Shown here piece after piece: positions 54,248 through 63,914 of a stretch of 64,000 bases of DNA (positions within the stretch are counted from its first letter, which is position 1; every line of letters starts with the position of its first letter). A program made the translations under genes and the position numbers. Source of the stretch: Candidatus Chloroploca sp. Khr17 (GTDB lineage: Bacteria > Chloroflexota > Chloroflexia > Chloroflexales > Chloroflexaceae). The stretch lies in assembly GCF_004138165.1 (NCBI RefSeq), contig NZ_RYFF01000028.1:16817-80816 (forward strand). Direction: 5' to 3'. A model generated the notes under the pieces. That model was not told where the DNA came from and ran no database searches. It was given only the letters and a program-made list of their open reading frames with translations.

Positions 54248-55489
54248 TCACAGTTGCCCGGCGGCAAACCCCGTGGCAAGCGCAACGCCTTCAAGGCAGC
54301 CTTCCCGAATGGGATCAAAATCGGCTAACGCCGAACCCACCACGGCAACATTGGTGTAGACGATCTGGTCAGCCGCGTCAAGCGGGCGCAATTGTGCATC
54401 AACGGCAATGCCCGCACGGAAGATCGGGTGCCCCGCTTCATCGAGAAAACGGGCCTGAAACCAATCACTACGGCCAGAGGGCGTCCGCACCGGCAAACCG
54501 AGGGCCGTTTCATTCACGACCCCGGTATGCTCGGCCCGCAGACCACCGCCCATCACGCCGCCGGTTGCCAGCACCCACCGCCGCGCCAGATGGCGCTGTT
54601 CACGCGCCGCCGCTTCGCTGAAGACAGCGTGAAGATGCGGGTTCGAACCTTCACCGCGTAAAACCCAGCCACCGATCTGCAGGCGCGCCCCAGCTTTCGT
54701 CAACGCCTGCTCAAAGGCATGGAAGAGCCGCATCCCCGGCACCGAGGTTGGCAAGGTTGGGATTTCAAAGATCAGCGCCCCACTGAGTGCCTGCAGCTCG
54801 CGTACCACCTCGACGGCGTTGTACAACCCGAGCACCGCCGGCAAGCCGATGCGGGCATAGCCACCCTTGCGCACCAGGGCCGCCAGTTGCCGCCCGAGCG
54901 CAGCCCGAAACGCCGGACGCTCAAAGAGGCGCGCCACCACCACCGGGCTAAAGTCGTGCGCACGCTCAACCGGAGGCAACTCAAGATAGACGCCCTCGGC
55001 AGCATACCCCTGCGCACGCAGGTTCGCTGCGATCAAAGGCGGAAAAAAATCACGGAGCTCGTGCAGGCCGGCAATCAAGGTCGGACGACCATCGCCGAGT
55101 TGACGCGCTTCGCCATTGACCATGGTGGCGGGCACAAATGCGGTCGGACGCAAGGCACCCAGGGCCGTCGGCATCAAGAGGTTGCGTCCGGCATTGCCAA
55201 CCAGCGGATAACCGACAGCCTCGGCCACACCGCGTACCCGTGCGAGAGCCTGTTCGAGCGCTGCCACCCCCGCCAGGGCATAAGGATGCGCAGGCCTTGT
55301 TTGCACCAATTGATTGATGGCCCCCAGCGGATCATCAGCCTCGGCGAACAGATCAAGGCATCCAGCCGCCCAGTGGGTGCTCCCATGCCCTTTGGCAAGC
55401 ACCATCACGCGCTCGCCGCGTTCGGCCCGCCCCAGGGCCGCCATCATCCCAGCGAGGCCCGCCCCTATGACGATCGTCTCATAGTTCAT
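54248..55489 (-). CDS. glpB: Anaerobic glycerol-3-phosphate dehydrogenase subunit B (GlpB)
   Basis: A 413-residue flavoprotein beginning MNYETIVIGAGLAGMMAALGRAERGERVMVLAKG, an FAD-binding Rossmann motif, with GSTHWAAGCLDLF and ALGALRPTAFVPATMVNG typical of GlpB. It accepts electrons from GlpA. It starts 4 bases after the glpA stop. A 99-base gap to glpC shows no gene or strong hairpin. Confidence 0.93.
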   Translation of the reverse strand: MNYETIVIGAGLAGMMAALGRAERGERVMVLAKGHGSTHWAAGCLDLFAEADDPLGAINQLVQTRPAHPYALAGVAALEQALARVRGVAEAVGYPLVGNAGRNLLMPTALGALRPTAFVPATMVNGEARQLGDGRPTLIAGLHELRDFFPPLIAANLRAQGYAAEGVYLELPPVERAHDFSPVVVARLFERPAFRAALGRQLAALVRKGGYARIGLPAVLGLYNAVEVVRELQALSGALIFEIPTLPTSVPGMRLFHAFEQALTKAGARLQIGGWVLRGEGSNPHLHAVFSEAAAREQRHLARRWVLATGGVMGGGLRAEHTGVVNETALGLPVRTPSGRSDWFQARFLDEAGHPIFRAGIAVDAQLRPLDAADQIVYTNVAVVGSALADFDPIREGCLEGVALATGFAAGQL

Positions 55490-55493
55490 GCTA

Positions 55494-57197
55494 CTACGCC
55501 TTCACATACTCGGTTGCGACTGCGGGATTATCGGTCACCAGCCCACCACCCTGTTCGGCAATTGGGCGGAGCCGATCCGCCCCGAGCACGCCAACATAGA
55601 TCAACTCATCGAGGCGTGCCTGCCGCAACTGATCCCCCCAGAGCACTGGCACCAGGCCCTTCCACCGCGCCTGCAAGAAGTGCAACAGGGCGTCGTTGCT
55701 GTTGGCATGGCTGAGCCCATCCTCACCACGACGCTCAAAGAGCAGCGCTGTCGTACGATAGATGCACCAGCCACCCTGGCACGGCCCCATGCCCATCCGC
55801 ACATCACGGCGAATATCATCAAGGTTCTTGGCTCCGGCATCAATCGCCGCCAGCACCCGCGACCGCGAGGCCATTTCGCATTCACAGATCAGATCGGCAA
55901 AACTCTGCTCGTGCTCGACCTCAGATAGATGCTTGCCAAGCCAGTAGAGCGGGGCGTGCTGCAGGGCTTCAACCTCGGCGGCAACACTCGCTCCGGGGCC
56001 AGTCGTGCGAACCGGCGGGCGAAAGGTCGTCTGATGTTCGGTCGGCGGGAGCGGCAGCGGCTCCTCGGCAGTACGACAGGGTCGCGTATTGCCCAGGCGC
56101 TTGGCAAGCGCATCAACCGACTCTTCCGCCATCAGGCGATACGTCGTCCATTTGCCACCAACAATGGAGAGCATCCCCTCGACACCGTCGCGCTCGGCGT
56201 GATCGAGCAATTTGAAGGTGCGTGGGATATCACGATCGTTGGCTACATCACGATCCTTGTAGAGGGGCCGCACGCCGGCCCAGGCGCGCAATGCACGGTA
56301 CTGGCTAAAACCGGGGATCAGTTTGTCACCCTCAGCAAGCATAAACTGGATCTCATCAGGCTCGATGCCATAGACATCGGGATCAGGCACATGCACATCG
56401 GTCGTCCCGATCACCGCCACGGTATGGATCGGCACAATGATGTCGCCATCATCGGGCAATTTGCACCGATTGACCACCGTATTGACCATGCGATGGTTCA
56501 TTGCCACCATCGTGCCTTTGCCCGGCAGCACCGTCACTGTCACCCCGGCCATCGCCGCAATCTTGCCAGCCCACGCCCCGGCCGCATTGAGCACACATGC
56601 ACACAGAATGCCGATCCGCTCGCCATTGCGCAGATCCTCCACGACCGCCCCGGTCACCCGATCACCCTCGCGCACCAGATCAACGACATGGTGATAGGTC
56701 CAGATCTGAGCGCCATACTCCTCGGCTGACAACGCCGTTGAGCGAGTGGCAAGAAACGAGTCCGCCGAGCCATCCATCACCTCAAAGACACGCGAAATCT
56801 GCGGATTGAGCAGCGGCTCGCGGCGCAACATCGCTTGTACCGAAAGCTCTTGCACGGGGACACCGGTGAGGCGGCAATTCTTCACAAAGACATCGCCATA
56901 CGCCGGGTCATCCCATGGGGTCGTCACAAAAAAGCCAGACGTATCTTCAAGACAATGGGGCATAATTTTGCGCAACACCACATTTTCGCGGGCACACTCG
57001 GTCGCAGACTGGGGATCTTTCGTGACATAACGCCCCCCCGAATGGAGCAAACCGTGGTAACGTCCGGTCGTACCGTGGGTCAGATCACCCTTCTCGACCA
57101 GAATCGTCCTGATGCCACGCATCGCTAGGTCACGCGCACACCCCGTTCCTGTCGCCCCGCCGCCAATCACCAGCACATCTGTCTCTATTGTTCGCAT
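55494..57197 (-). CDS. glpA: Anaerobic glycerol-3-phosphate dehydrogenase catalytic subunit (GlpA)
   Basis: A 567-residue FAD enzyme that oxidises glycerol-3-phosphate to dihydroxyacetone phosphate. The FAD motif VIGGGATGTGCARDLAMRG begins at residue 11; HGTTGRYHGLLHSGGRYV is the substrate-side signature. The C terminus adds a BFD-type [2Fe-2S] domain (CECEMASRSRVLAAIDAG...GMGPCQGGWC), as in GlpA and not in aerobic GlpD. The gene follows glpK after a 109-base space with a hairpin. Confidence 0.95.
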   Translation of the reverse strand: MRTIETDVLVIGGGATGTGCARDLAMRGIRTILVEKGDLTHGTTGRYHGLLHSGGRYVTKDPQSATECARENVVLRKIMPHCLEDTSGFFVTTPWDDPAYGDVFVKNCRLTGVPVQELSVQAMLRREPLLNPQISRVFEVMDGSADSFLATRSTALSAEEYGAQIWTYHHVVDLVREGDRVTGAVVEDLRNGERIGILCACVLNAAGAWAGKIAAMAGVTVTVLPGKGTMVAMNHRMVNTVVNRCKLPDDGDIIVPIHTVAVIGTTDVHVPDPDVYGIEPDEIQFMLAEGDKLIPGFSQYRALRAWAGVRPLYKDRDVANDRDIPRTFKLLDHAERDGVEGMLSIVGGKWTTYRLMAEESVDALAKRLGNTRPCRTAEEPLPLPPTEHQTTFRPPVRTTGPGASVAAEVEALQHAPLYWLGKHLSEVEHEQSFADLICECEMASRSRVLAAIDAGAKNLDDIRRDVRMGMGPCQGGWCIYRTTALLFERRGEDGLSHANSNDALLHFLQARWKGLVPVLWGDQLRQARLDELIYVGVLGADRLRPIAEQGGGLVTDNPAVATEYVKA

Positions 57198-57268
57198 AAG
57201 CTTTTCCCGGCGTTAGACAAGGAAATAGGAAATAGGAAATAGGAGCTAGCTCCGACGCGATCAGCGCG

Positions 57269-57298
57269 TGGTGAGCCAGGCGACCCTGGCTCACCACA
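57269..57298 (-). terminator. Hairpin between glpK and glpA
   Basis: Perfect 13-base arms GTGGTGAGCCAGG / CCTGGCTCACCAC with a CGAC loop. There is no U run, so it may be an attenuator or mRNA-stability element and not a full stop. A short direct repeat (GGAAATA three times) lies just beyond it at 57222-57245. Confidence 0.65.
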
Positions 57299-57306
57299 CC
57301 GGCAGG

Positions 57307-58803
57307 TTACTCGATCCAGTCGAAAGTGCGGGTCACCGCCTTCTTCCACTGCGTAAAGAGCGTATCACGCTGATCGGCGCCCATCTGGGGTTCCCAACGC
57401 TTATCCATGCCCCAGTTGGCCCGCATTTCGTCGGTATTCTTCCAGTAGCCCGTCGCGAGGCCAGCCGCATAGGCTGCCCCGAGCGCCGTCGTCTCGGCGA
57501 CCATCGGGCGCACCACCGGCACGCCGAGGATATCGGCCTGGAACTGCATCAGCAGATTGTTGTAGACCATGCCACCGTCAACCTTGAGTTCCTTGAGCGT
57601 CACACCCGAGTCCTTCTCCATCGCATCAAGGACTTCGCGGGTCTGATAGGCCGTCGACTCGAGCACAGCCCGGGCAATATGGCCCTTGTTGATAAAGCGG
57701 GTCAGACCAACCATGACGCCACGGGCATCCGAGCGCCAGTAGGGGGCAAAGAGCCCCGAGAAGGCGGGCACAATATACATGCCGCCATTGTCTTTAACGG
57801 TACGCGCCAGATTCTCGACATCGGGGGCGGTATTGATCATGCCGAGGTTATCGCGCATCCACTGCACGAGCGAACCAGTGACGGCAATCGACCCCTCAAG
57901 CGCCCAGATCGCCGGCTCATTGCCAAACTTATAGGCTGGCGTCGTCAACAGACCACTCTTGGAATGAACAAGACTCGTGCCGGTATTGAGCAACATAAAG
58001 TTGCCGGTACCATACGTGTTCTTGGCTTCGCCGGGGCTATAACAGGCCTGGCCCACTGTCGCCGCCTGCTGGTCACCGAGAATGCCCGCCAGCGGCACCC
58101 CACTGAGCACCCCACGGCAAGCGCCATAGACCTCGCTCGATGAACGGATCTGCGGGAGCATCGAACGTGGAACACCCATAATCCCGAGGATCTCATCATC
58201 CCAATCGAGCGTCTCCATGTTCATCAGCATCGTCCGCGATGCATTCGAGACATCGGTAATATGGAGACCGCCCTCGACCCCGCCGGTGAGATTCCATGCC
58301 ACCCAGGTATCCATATTGCCAAAGAAAAGCTCACCGGCTTCGGCAGCCGCACGCGCACCCTCAACATTGTCGAGGATCCAGCGGATCTTCGGGCCCGAGA
58401 AATAGGTTGCCAGGGGCAGACCAACCTTCGCCCGGAAGCGATCCTGGCCGCCATCCTTCGCAAACATATTGACCAACTGATCGGTACGTGTATCCTGCCA
58501 GACAATCGCATTGTAGACCGGCTTGCCCGTCTTGCGATTCCAGACCACCGTCGTCTCGCGCTGATTGGTAATGCCAACCGCCGCAAGATCGCTGGCCGCG
58601 AGCGAGGCCTTTTCGAGCGCCCCGATAATCACGCCCTGCGTGCGCTGCCAAATCTCATCGGGATCGTGCTCAACCCAACCGGGCTGCGGAAAGATCTGCG
58701 TATGCTCACGCTGATCGACATTCACGACCTTGCCATCGTACGTAAAGATCATACACCGCGTACTCGTCGTCCCCTGGTCAATTGCAGCGACATACTTTGT
58801 CAT
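57307..58803 (-). CDS. glpK: Glycerol kinase
   Basis: A 498-residue FGGY-family kinase that makes glycerol-3-phosphate. Clear motifs are [15 protein letters not shown] at the N terminus, [31 protein letters not shown] near 80, and the C-terminal [27 protein letters not shown] (ATP-binding region). The start at [11 protein letters not shown] has AAAGGAG 11 bases upstream. It lies between dhaL and glpA in one operon, joining the glycerol and dihydroxyacetone branches. Confidence 0.97.
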   Translation of the reverse strand: MTKYVAAIDQGTTSTRCMIFTYDGKVVNVDQREHTQIFPQPGWVEHDPDEIWQRTQGVIIGALEKASLAASDLAAVGITNQRETTVVWNRKTGKPVYNAIVWQDTRTDQLVNMFAKDGGQDRFRAKVGLPLATYFSGPKIRWILDNVEGARAAAEAGELFFGNMDTWVAWNLTGGVEGGLHITDVSNASRTMLMNMETLDWDDEILGIMGVPRSMLPQIRSSSEVYGACRGVLSGVPLAGILGDQQAATVGQACYSPGEAKNTYGTGNFMLLNTGTSLVHSKSGLLTTPAYKFGNEPAIWALEGSIAVTGSLVQWMRDNLGMINTAPDVENLARTVKDNGGMYIVPAFSGLFAPYWRSDARGVMVGLTRFINKGHIARAVLESTAYQTREVLDAMEKDSGVTLKELKVDGGMVYNNLLMQFQADILGVPVVRPMVAETTALGAAYAAGLATGYWKNTDEMRANWGMDKRWEPQMGADQRDTLFTQWKKAVTRTFDWIE

Positions 58804-58920
58804 ACGAAAAGACTCCTTTGTCTGTAGCCTGGCCATACAAAGCCAGACCAGTTTGTGCTTAGCGAGGGCAGCAGGTGCCTTCAGCCGTAGCGACGACCCC
58901 TGCACACCCTTCTCAGCATA

Positions 58921-59559
58921 CTATTGTGAAGCTTCCAGCACCTCAAGCAGCGCCTGGGCCATCAGAAAAGCCGAGGTTGCCCCAGGGTCTTGATGACCGA
59001 TCGATCGCTCGCCGAGGTATGACGCACGGCCTTTGGTGGCGAGCATCGGAATGGTCGCCTCCATCCCGGCCTGACAGGCCGCGACAGCCTTGCGCAACGA
59101 CGTTAGCAGATCATCACCGGCAGCGCGTGCCGCTTTCAGCGCATCAACCGCCGGCCCGATCGCATCAATCATTGTCTTTTCACCCCGTGTCGACTTGCCA
59201 CGAGCCTGAATACCCTCAAGCGCCGCCTCGATGACGACCGCGAGATCATCCACGGTCAACTCGAAGCGATCAGCCGACGCCATACCTGCCCGCAGAAACG
59301 CCGTACCATAGAGCGGTCCACTCGCCCCGCCCACCGTCGAAACCAGCGTTGTGCCAACGGTCTTGAGGATCGTCCCAATATCCTTATCCGCCACACTCGG
59401 CAGCTTGGTCAACACGGTCGTAAAACCGCGATCAAGGTTCACGCCATGATCGGCATCACCAATCGCCGAGTCGAGTTGGGTCAGATAGTCGCGTTGTTCT
59501 TTCACGCGCATGGTGATCGTTTCGATGAACTTGATGACGTGATCGGCTGTGATCTGCAT
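58921..59559 (-). CDS. dhaL: Dihydroxyacetone kinase subunit L (DhaL, ADP-binding)
   Basis: A 212-residue protein with the Mg/ADP-binding DxDxxxxN motif in SAIGDADHGVNLDRGF and the SGPLYGTAFLRAG loop. In PTS-linked kinases DhaL keeps ADP bound and is rephosphorylated by DhaM; that matches the dhaM gene in the operon. The start at MQITADHVIKF follows a weak GGTAGAGGTAG. It ends GATSAFLMAQALLEVL, a complete C terminus. Confidence 0.95.
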   Translation of the reverse strand: MQITADHVIKFIETITMRVKEQRDYLTQLDSAIGDADHGVNLDRGFTTVLTKLPSVADKDIGTILKTVGTTLVSTVGGASGPLYGTAFLRAGMASADRFELTVDDLAVVIEAALEGIQARGKSTRGEKTMIDAIGPAVDALKAARAAGDDLLTSLRKAVAACQAGMEATIPMLATKGRASYLGERSIGHQDPGATSAFLMAQALLEVLEASQ

Positions 59560-59604
59560 AGCTACCTCTACCTTACCGTTGTTGTGACCCGGCATACGCT
59601 GACG

Positions 59605-60606
59605 TTAATAACCCCAACGGAGCGCAGGCGTCAGCACGGGAGCATCCCAAAACTTCGTCAACTCATCATCCAACTTGAGCAACGTGAACGAGCAGCCGGC
59701 CATCTCAAGCGAGGTAATATAGCTCCCGATCAGTCTGCGACTAATTGTGATCCCCTGGCCTGCCAGGATCTTATGCAGTTCGTTGTACATCAGATAGAGC
59801 TCGATCAGCGGTGTGCCCCCCATGCCATTGACAAACGCCAGCACGTGGTCGCCCTGCTTGAACGGCAGATCCTCAAGAATTGGCGCAGCCAGCATCGCGG
59901 CGATATCGGCGGCATGGCCCACCTTCACCCGCGTACGACCAGGCTCACCGTGAATGCCAATGCCAATCTCCATCTCATCGTCGGGCAGATCGAAGGTTGG
60001 CTTGCCGGCGTGAGGCACCACACAACTGGTGAGCGCCATACCCATGCTCCGCCCGTGGGCATTGACCTTCTCGGCCAGGCGTTTGATCGCGGCGAGATCG
60101 GCCCCCGCCTCGGCAGCGCCCCCGACAATCTTCTCCATCAGCACCGTCACGCCAACACCGCGGCGTCCGGCGGTATAGAGACTATCTTTGACGGCGACAT
60201 CATCATTCGTCACCACACTGGCAACCTCAATGCCCTCGGCAGCCGCCAGTTCAGCAGCCATCTCGAAGTTCATCACGTCGCCGGTATAGTTCTTGACAAT
60301 GTGCAAAACACCCTTGCCCGCACTGACCGCCTTGGTGGCCGCCAGCATCTGATCGGGCACCGGCGAGGTAAAGACCGCCCCGGGGCAAGCGGCATCAAGC
60401 ATGCCCTTGCCGACAAAACCACCGTGCATTGGCTCGTGACCCGAGCCGCCACCCGAGACCAGACCGACCTTATTGGCAATCGGCGCATCAGCGCGCACGA
60501 TGAAATCGGGGTCGTAATGCACCGTCAACAGATCGGCATGGGCATCAGCCATGCCCGCGAGCGCCTCTTTGACAACCTGCTCGGGTGCATTGATCAACTT
60601 CTTCAT
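59605..60606 (-). CDS. dhaK: Dihydroxyacetone kinase subunit K (DhaK, substrate-binding)
   Basis: A 333-residue protein. The substrate-binding region [25 protein letters not shown] and the covalent-binding histidine in [16 protein letters not shown] are intact. Dihydroxyacetone is held as a hemiaminal on this histidine and phosphorylated by DhaL-ATP. AGAGGAGATC lies before the ATG. It starts 25 bases after glpF, and dhaL follows 45 bases later. Confidence 0.96.
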   Translation of the reverse strand: MKKLINAPEQVVKEALAGMADAHADLLTVHYDPDFIVRADAPIANKVGLVSGGGSGHEPMHGGFVGKGMLDAACPGAVFTSPVPDQMLAATKAVSAGKGVLHIVKNYTGDVMNFEMAAELAAAEGIEVASVVTNDDVAVKDSLYTAGRRGVGVTVLMEKIVGGAAEAGADLAAIKRLAEKVNAHGRSMGMALTSCVVPHAGKPTFDLPDDEMEIGIGIHGEPGRTRVKVGHAADIAAMLAAPILEDLPFKQGDHVLAFVNGMGGTPLIELYLMYNELHKILAGQGITISRRLIGSYITSLEMAGCSFTLLKLDDELTKFWDAPVLTPALRWGY

Positions 60607-60631
60607 ACAAGATCTCCTCTTGCAACGTCGT

Positions 60632-61366
60632 TTACATTCCCAAAGCCATCGCGAGCACAGCGGCAATCACGCCACCGACCAGCGGGCCAACCACAGGCAC
60701 CCACGAGTAGGACCAATCTGAGTCGCCCTTGCCAGCAATCGGCAGAATCGCATGGGCAATGCGCGGACCCAAGTCACGCGCCGGGTTAATCGCGTATCCC
60801 GTCGGGCCACCAAGCGAGAGGCCAATGCCCCACACAAGCGCAGCAACAAGATAGGGACCAACACCCGCAGCAGGCGAACCGGCCGTTGCACCGTTGGCGC
60901 TGAAGATCGCGAAAATTACAAAGACGAGGACGAAGGTACCAATAATCTCAGTGACGACGTTCGAAGCGGGATTGCGAATGGCAGGACCCGTGCTGAAACA
61001 GGCGAGTTTGGCCCCAGGATCTTTGGTCACTGACCAGTGCGGCAGATAGGCTACCCAGACCAGCGTCGCCCCAATGATGGCACCAATCATCTGGGCAACC
61101 ATGTGCAGCAGGCCAGTCATCACATCATAGCCACCACGCACCACCACGGCAATGGTGACAGCAGGATTGAGATCAGCCCCGGGGCTACCAAGCGCAGCAG
61201 CAGTAAAAACGCCGGCCATAACCGCAAAAGCCCAGCCGGTTGTAATGACAATCCAGCCAGCACTATTGCCCTTGGTTTGGTTCAAGACCACGTTCGCAAC
61301 CACACCATTGCCGAGCAAAACGAGGATCATTGTCCCAAAGAGTTCACCCACAAACGAGGAGGGCAT
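60632..61366 (-). CDS. glpF: Glycerol facilitator (aquaporin family)
   Basis: A 244-residue channel with six hydrophobic segments and two NPA loops: [10 protein letters not shown] and [12 protein letters not shown]. The Asp directly after the second NPAR is the residue that marks glycerol-conducting members. It is the first gene of the glycerol/dihydroxyacetone operon. The start at [12 protein letters not shown] is preferred; a longer form nine codons upstream is possible. Confidence 0.96.
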   Translation of the reverse strand: MPSSFVGELFGTMILVLLGNGVVANVVLNQTKGNSAGWIVITTGWAFAVMAGVFTAAALGSPGADLNPAVTIAVVVRGGYDVMTGLLHMVAQMIGAIIGATLVWVAYLPHWSVTKDPGAKLACFSTGPAIRNPASNVVTEIIGTFVLVFVIFAIFSANGATAGSPAAGVGPYLVAALVWGIGLSLGGPTGYAINPARDLGPRIAHAILPIAGKGDSDWSYSWVPVVGPLVGGVIAAVLAMALGM

Positions 61367-61837
61367 AGGTTCTGTCCTTCTTCTATGAAACACGAAAACC
61401 AGCGACTGTGCGAATCATCGTTGATACAGGACTTCGCCGGGCAAAGCAGATCTTTGCGCTGGCAAGGCCGACACGCCACATGGTGACCATCACGGTCAAC
61501 CTACGACCAGTGGATTTTCACCCCCTCTCGGACAGACACTTGATAGCTTTTGGGCATGGCAAAGCTAGCTCCGATCACCCTGATCGGTTCCAGAGCAAAA
61601 GCTGCCCTCACATTCGTGCAACGAGACAAGCGGAAGGAAGATCCTTGCAACGATAGCTCTCGGTAAGCGAGAAAGATGTTGCTGCGAAGAAGCAGAAGAT
61701 GCCGCTCGTCGTTGAGTTGCAAGAGATAGCCAGCGTTGATATACCAGGATGAGCCTGACAAAAGCAAGCATAACAGATCAGGCCTAGCAGCGTCAAGCAT
61801 TTGCACAGCGTAGTTATCCTGAAAACTGTTTCACTAT

Positions 61838-61854
61838 TGCAACAACATGTTGCA
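61838..61854. promoter_or_regulatory. Palindromic candidate operator between dhaR-like gene and glpF
   Basis: TGCAACA-ACA-TGTTGCA, a perfect dyad with a three-base centre. It lies 472 bases upstream of glpF on the minus strand and just downstream of the activator's stop. A related TGTTGCAACA occurs on the other side of the activator gene at 63877. In the remaining 61367-61837 I saw no secure gene; a 101-codon minus-strand frame there has no recognisable feature. Confidence 0.5.
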
Positions 61855-61856
61855 CT

Positions 61857-63749
61857 TTATTTCACAAAGCCCGTCCAAAAATCATCACGGGCGAGGCCAT
61901 AGCGGGTCATTTTGCGCCAGAGCGTCGCCCGACTGATGCCAAGCAACGCTGCGGTACGTCCGAGATGGCCGCTGGCCTGGCGTCCGGCCCGCAGAATAGC
62001 ATCGCGCTCGGTAAAGCGGTTATGTTCATCAAGCCGTGCAATCGGCGGCCCATCAAGGGGCATGGCCCCCCGCGCAATGCCTGGCGGCAGATCATCAAGG
62101 GTCAGCACACTCTTCTCGCTGCTCGACAGCGCACGCTCAAGCACCAGTTCAAGCTCGCGCACATTGCCAGGCCAGGGATAGACCTGCAACGCATGCAGCG
62201 CCTCGGGTTCCAAAGCCACCTGCCGCCCTAGGCGTTCACCAAGCAGACCCAGCAGATGGGTCACCAGTAACAGCAGATCATCGCCGCGTTCGCGCAGCGG
62301 GGGGATCACCACTTCCAAGGTTGACAAACGCGCCAAGAGATCGGCACGAAAGCGTCCTTCATAGACATGGCGTTCAAGATCGCTGCCAGCCGTTGCAATA
62401 ATGCGCACATCAATGGGTACCACCCGGACACTGCCACTGCGCATCATCCGGCGCATCTCAATCGCTCGCAGCAGGCCCGTTTGCAACTCCATCGGCAATG
62501 CATCAACATCTTCGAGATAGAGCACCCCGGCCTGGGCGAGTTCGATTTTACCAGGACGGCCCTGATGGCGGGCATCAAGCGGATCGCCCTCGACGCCAAA
62601 TAGTTCACCAGCGAGCAGCGGTCGTGGCACCGCCGCACAATTCAAGCCCACAAAAGGCCCATCGGCACGCGCACTCGCATTATGGATCGCCTGCGCAAGC
62701 ACCTCTTTGCCGACGCCCGCCTCACCACGCAGCAACATGCTCCCCGAGCCATTCGCCGCCAGGTGGGCCTGATGGAGCGTCGCCAGCATCGCCGGACTCT
62801 GCCCAATGATATCGCGAAAGGTAAAGCGCGCCTCGGCCCCAACGACTCGATGCACCAGCCGATGGAGGCTTTGTGTGGGGCGCAGCGTCACCAGGGCACC
62901 GAGGTAACGTCTGCCATAATCATGCACCGGACGCAACGCGCAGACCAGACCGTTGACTCCCTTCCGCACCGGCCAGAGCACCTCTTGCTCGACGAGCTCA
63001 CTCCCTTCCTGCAGCGCCTGATATACGAGCGGCGGTGGATTGAGCACCGTCACAAACGGACGTCCGGCCACACTCCGCACACTCACCCCCAGCAGACCGG
63101 CAGCGTGGCTATTGATACGCCGGATCTCTTCATTGGGGCCAACAAAGATCACGCCCTCGCTCATCGCCTCGAGCGCCGCATAGAGTTCGGCCAGTTGATC
63201 ATTGGCTTCGGCAAGCAACTGTTCCGCACGCAACTGATTCTGCAGGGCCTGCGCAGCGGCAATCGCCATGCCGAGCGCATAGGGATGGGCATCCGGGGCG
63301 GCCATCAGGAGTGCGATCACCCCCATTGGATCGCCCTCGGCACGAAAGAAAGGCGCGGCGGCGAGGGCAAGGGGGCGTAGACTCAGGTGATAATGCTCAT
63401 CACCCACCGTCCAGAGTGGCTGGGCCTCACGTAGCGCAAGGTCGACCGCATTTGTGCCTGCAACGCTCTCTTCTAACTGGACAAGTGGGCGCACACCACA
63501 CTGCAACGCCAGTTCAAGCAACCCGGGATCACCAGCAAGCTCAACAACACAAGCTGACGCATCAGCAAGCAACACCACGAACCCTGGACGCTCGATCAAC
63601 TGATACAAATCCTCAATTGACGAACGCGCCAAGGCCAGCAGGTGCTGTTGGTGCGCATCCAGCGCCGCCTGCCCAGTCAGCGGTTGATCCACGGCCTGCC
63701 CACGGGCAAGGCACCGTTGCCACGCATGACGAAGAAGAGGGGTCATCAT
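61857..63749 (-). CDS. dhaR: DhaR-like AAA+ activator of the glycerol/dihydroxyacetone operon
   Basis: A 630-residue regulator. A GAF-type sensor domain (about 30-180; ASACVVELAGDP, VAGTNAVDLALREAQPLW) precedes a PAS domain (about 190-260; ALEAMSEGVIFVGPNEEIRRINSHAAGLLG), an AAA+ domain (about 315-545; Walker A GEAGVGKE near 342) and a Fis-type HTH (HLGRTAALLGISRATLWRKM). The sigma-54-contact loop GAFTGA is replaced by GVEGDPLDA, and Walker B reads LYLEDVD, so it probably acts with the housekeeping sigma factor, as E. coli DhaR does. It lies directly upstream of glpF-dhaKL and should respond to DhaK/DhaL; this is inferred from E. coli. Confidence 0.85.
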   Translation of the reverse strand: MMTPLLRHAWQRCLARGQAVDQPLTGQAALDAHQQHLLALARSSIEDLYQLIERPGFVVLLADASACVVELAGDPGLLELALQCGVRPLVQLEESVAGTNAVDLALREAQPLWTVGDEHYHLSLRPLALAAAPFFRAEGDPMGVIALLMAAPDAHPYALGMAIAAAQALQNQLRAEQLLAEANDQLAELYAALEAMSEGVIFVGPNEEIRRINSHAAGLLGVSVRSVAGRPFVTVLNPPPLVYQALQEGSELVEQEVLWPVRKGVNGLVCALRPVHDYGRRYLGALVTLRPTQSLHRLVHRVVGAEARFTFRDIIGQSPAMLATLHQAHLAANGSGSMLLRGEAGVGKEVLAQAIHNASARADGPFVGLNCAAVPRPLLAGELFGVEGDPLDARHQGRPGKIELAQAGVLYLEDVDALPMELQTGLLRAIEMRRMMRSGSVRVVPIDVRIIATAGSDLERHVYEGRFRADLLARLSTLEVVIPPLRERGDDLLLLVTHLLGLLGERLGRQVALEPEALHALQVYPWPGNVRELELVLERALSSSEKSVLTLDDLPPGIARGAMPLDGPPIARLDEHNRFTERDAILRAGRQASGHLGRTAALLGISRATLWRKMTRYGLARDDFWTGFVK

Positions 63750-63828
63750 TTTTCATCCTTATCAATCGCCAGGCCCCGAGATCTATTGTACTGCATCGGG
63801 GTTGCGTCGCCAGGCACCTTGCTCACAC

Positions 63829-63863
63829 TGGTCGGTTGAGCGCCGTAGGCGCTCAACCGACCA
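63829..63863. other. 16-bp hairpin upstream of the DhaR-like gene
   Basis: Perfect arms TGGTCGGTTGAGCGCC / GGCGCTCAACCGACCA with a GTA loop, between the start of the regulator gene and the promoter at 63879. It may end transcription coming from the right on the minus strand. Confidence 0.65.
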
Positions 63864-63876
63864 GCACCATTTGTAC

Positions 63877-63908
63877 TGTTGCAACATTGCCCCGGTTTAT
63901 GGTACAAT
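63877..63908 (+). promoter_or_regulatory. Promoter with an overlapping TGTTGCAACA palindrome
   Basis: TTGCAA (63879-63884), an 18-base spacer and TACAAT (63903-63908) form a good plus-strand promoter. The -35 lies inside the 10-base palindrome TGTTGCAACA (63877-63886), so a regulator bound there would block it. Confidence 0.55.
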
Positions 63909-63914
63909 TGGGTT

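Noticed and set aside
61501..61806. A 101-codon minus-strand frame between the DhaR-like gene and glpF
   Set aside because: No Shine-Dalgarno, no recognisable motif and composition unlike the flanking genes; left as intergenic.
61857..63749. Sigma-54-dependent activator
   Set aside because: The domain order fits, but the GAFTGA loop is missing and Walker B is altered, so sigma-54 dependence is not supported.
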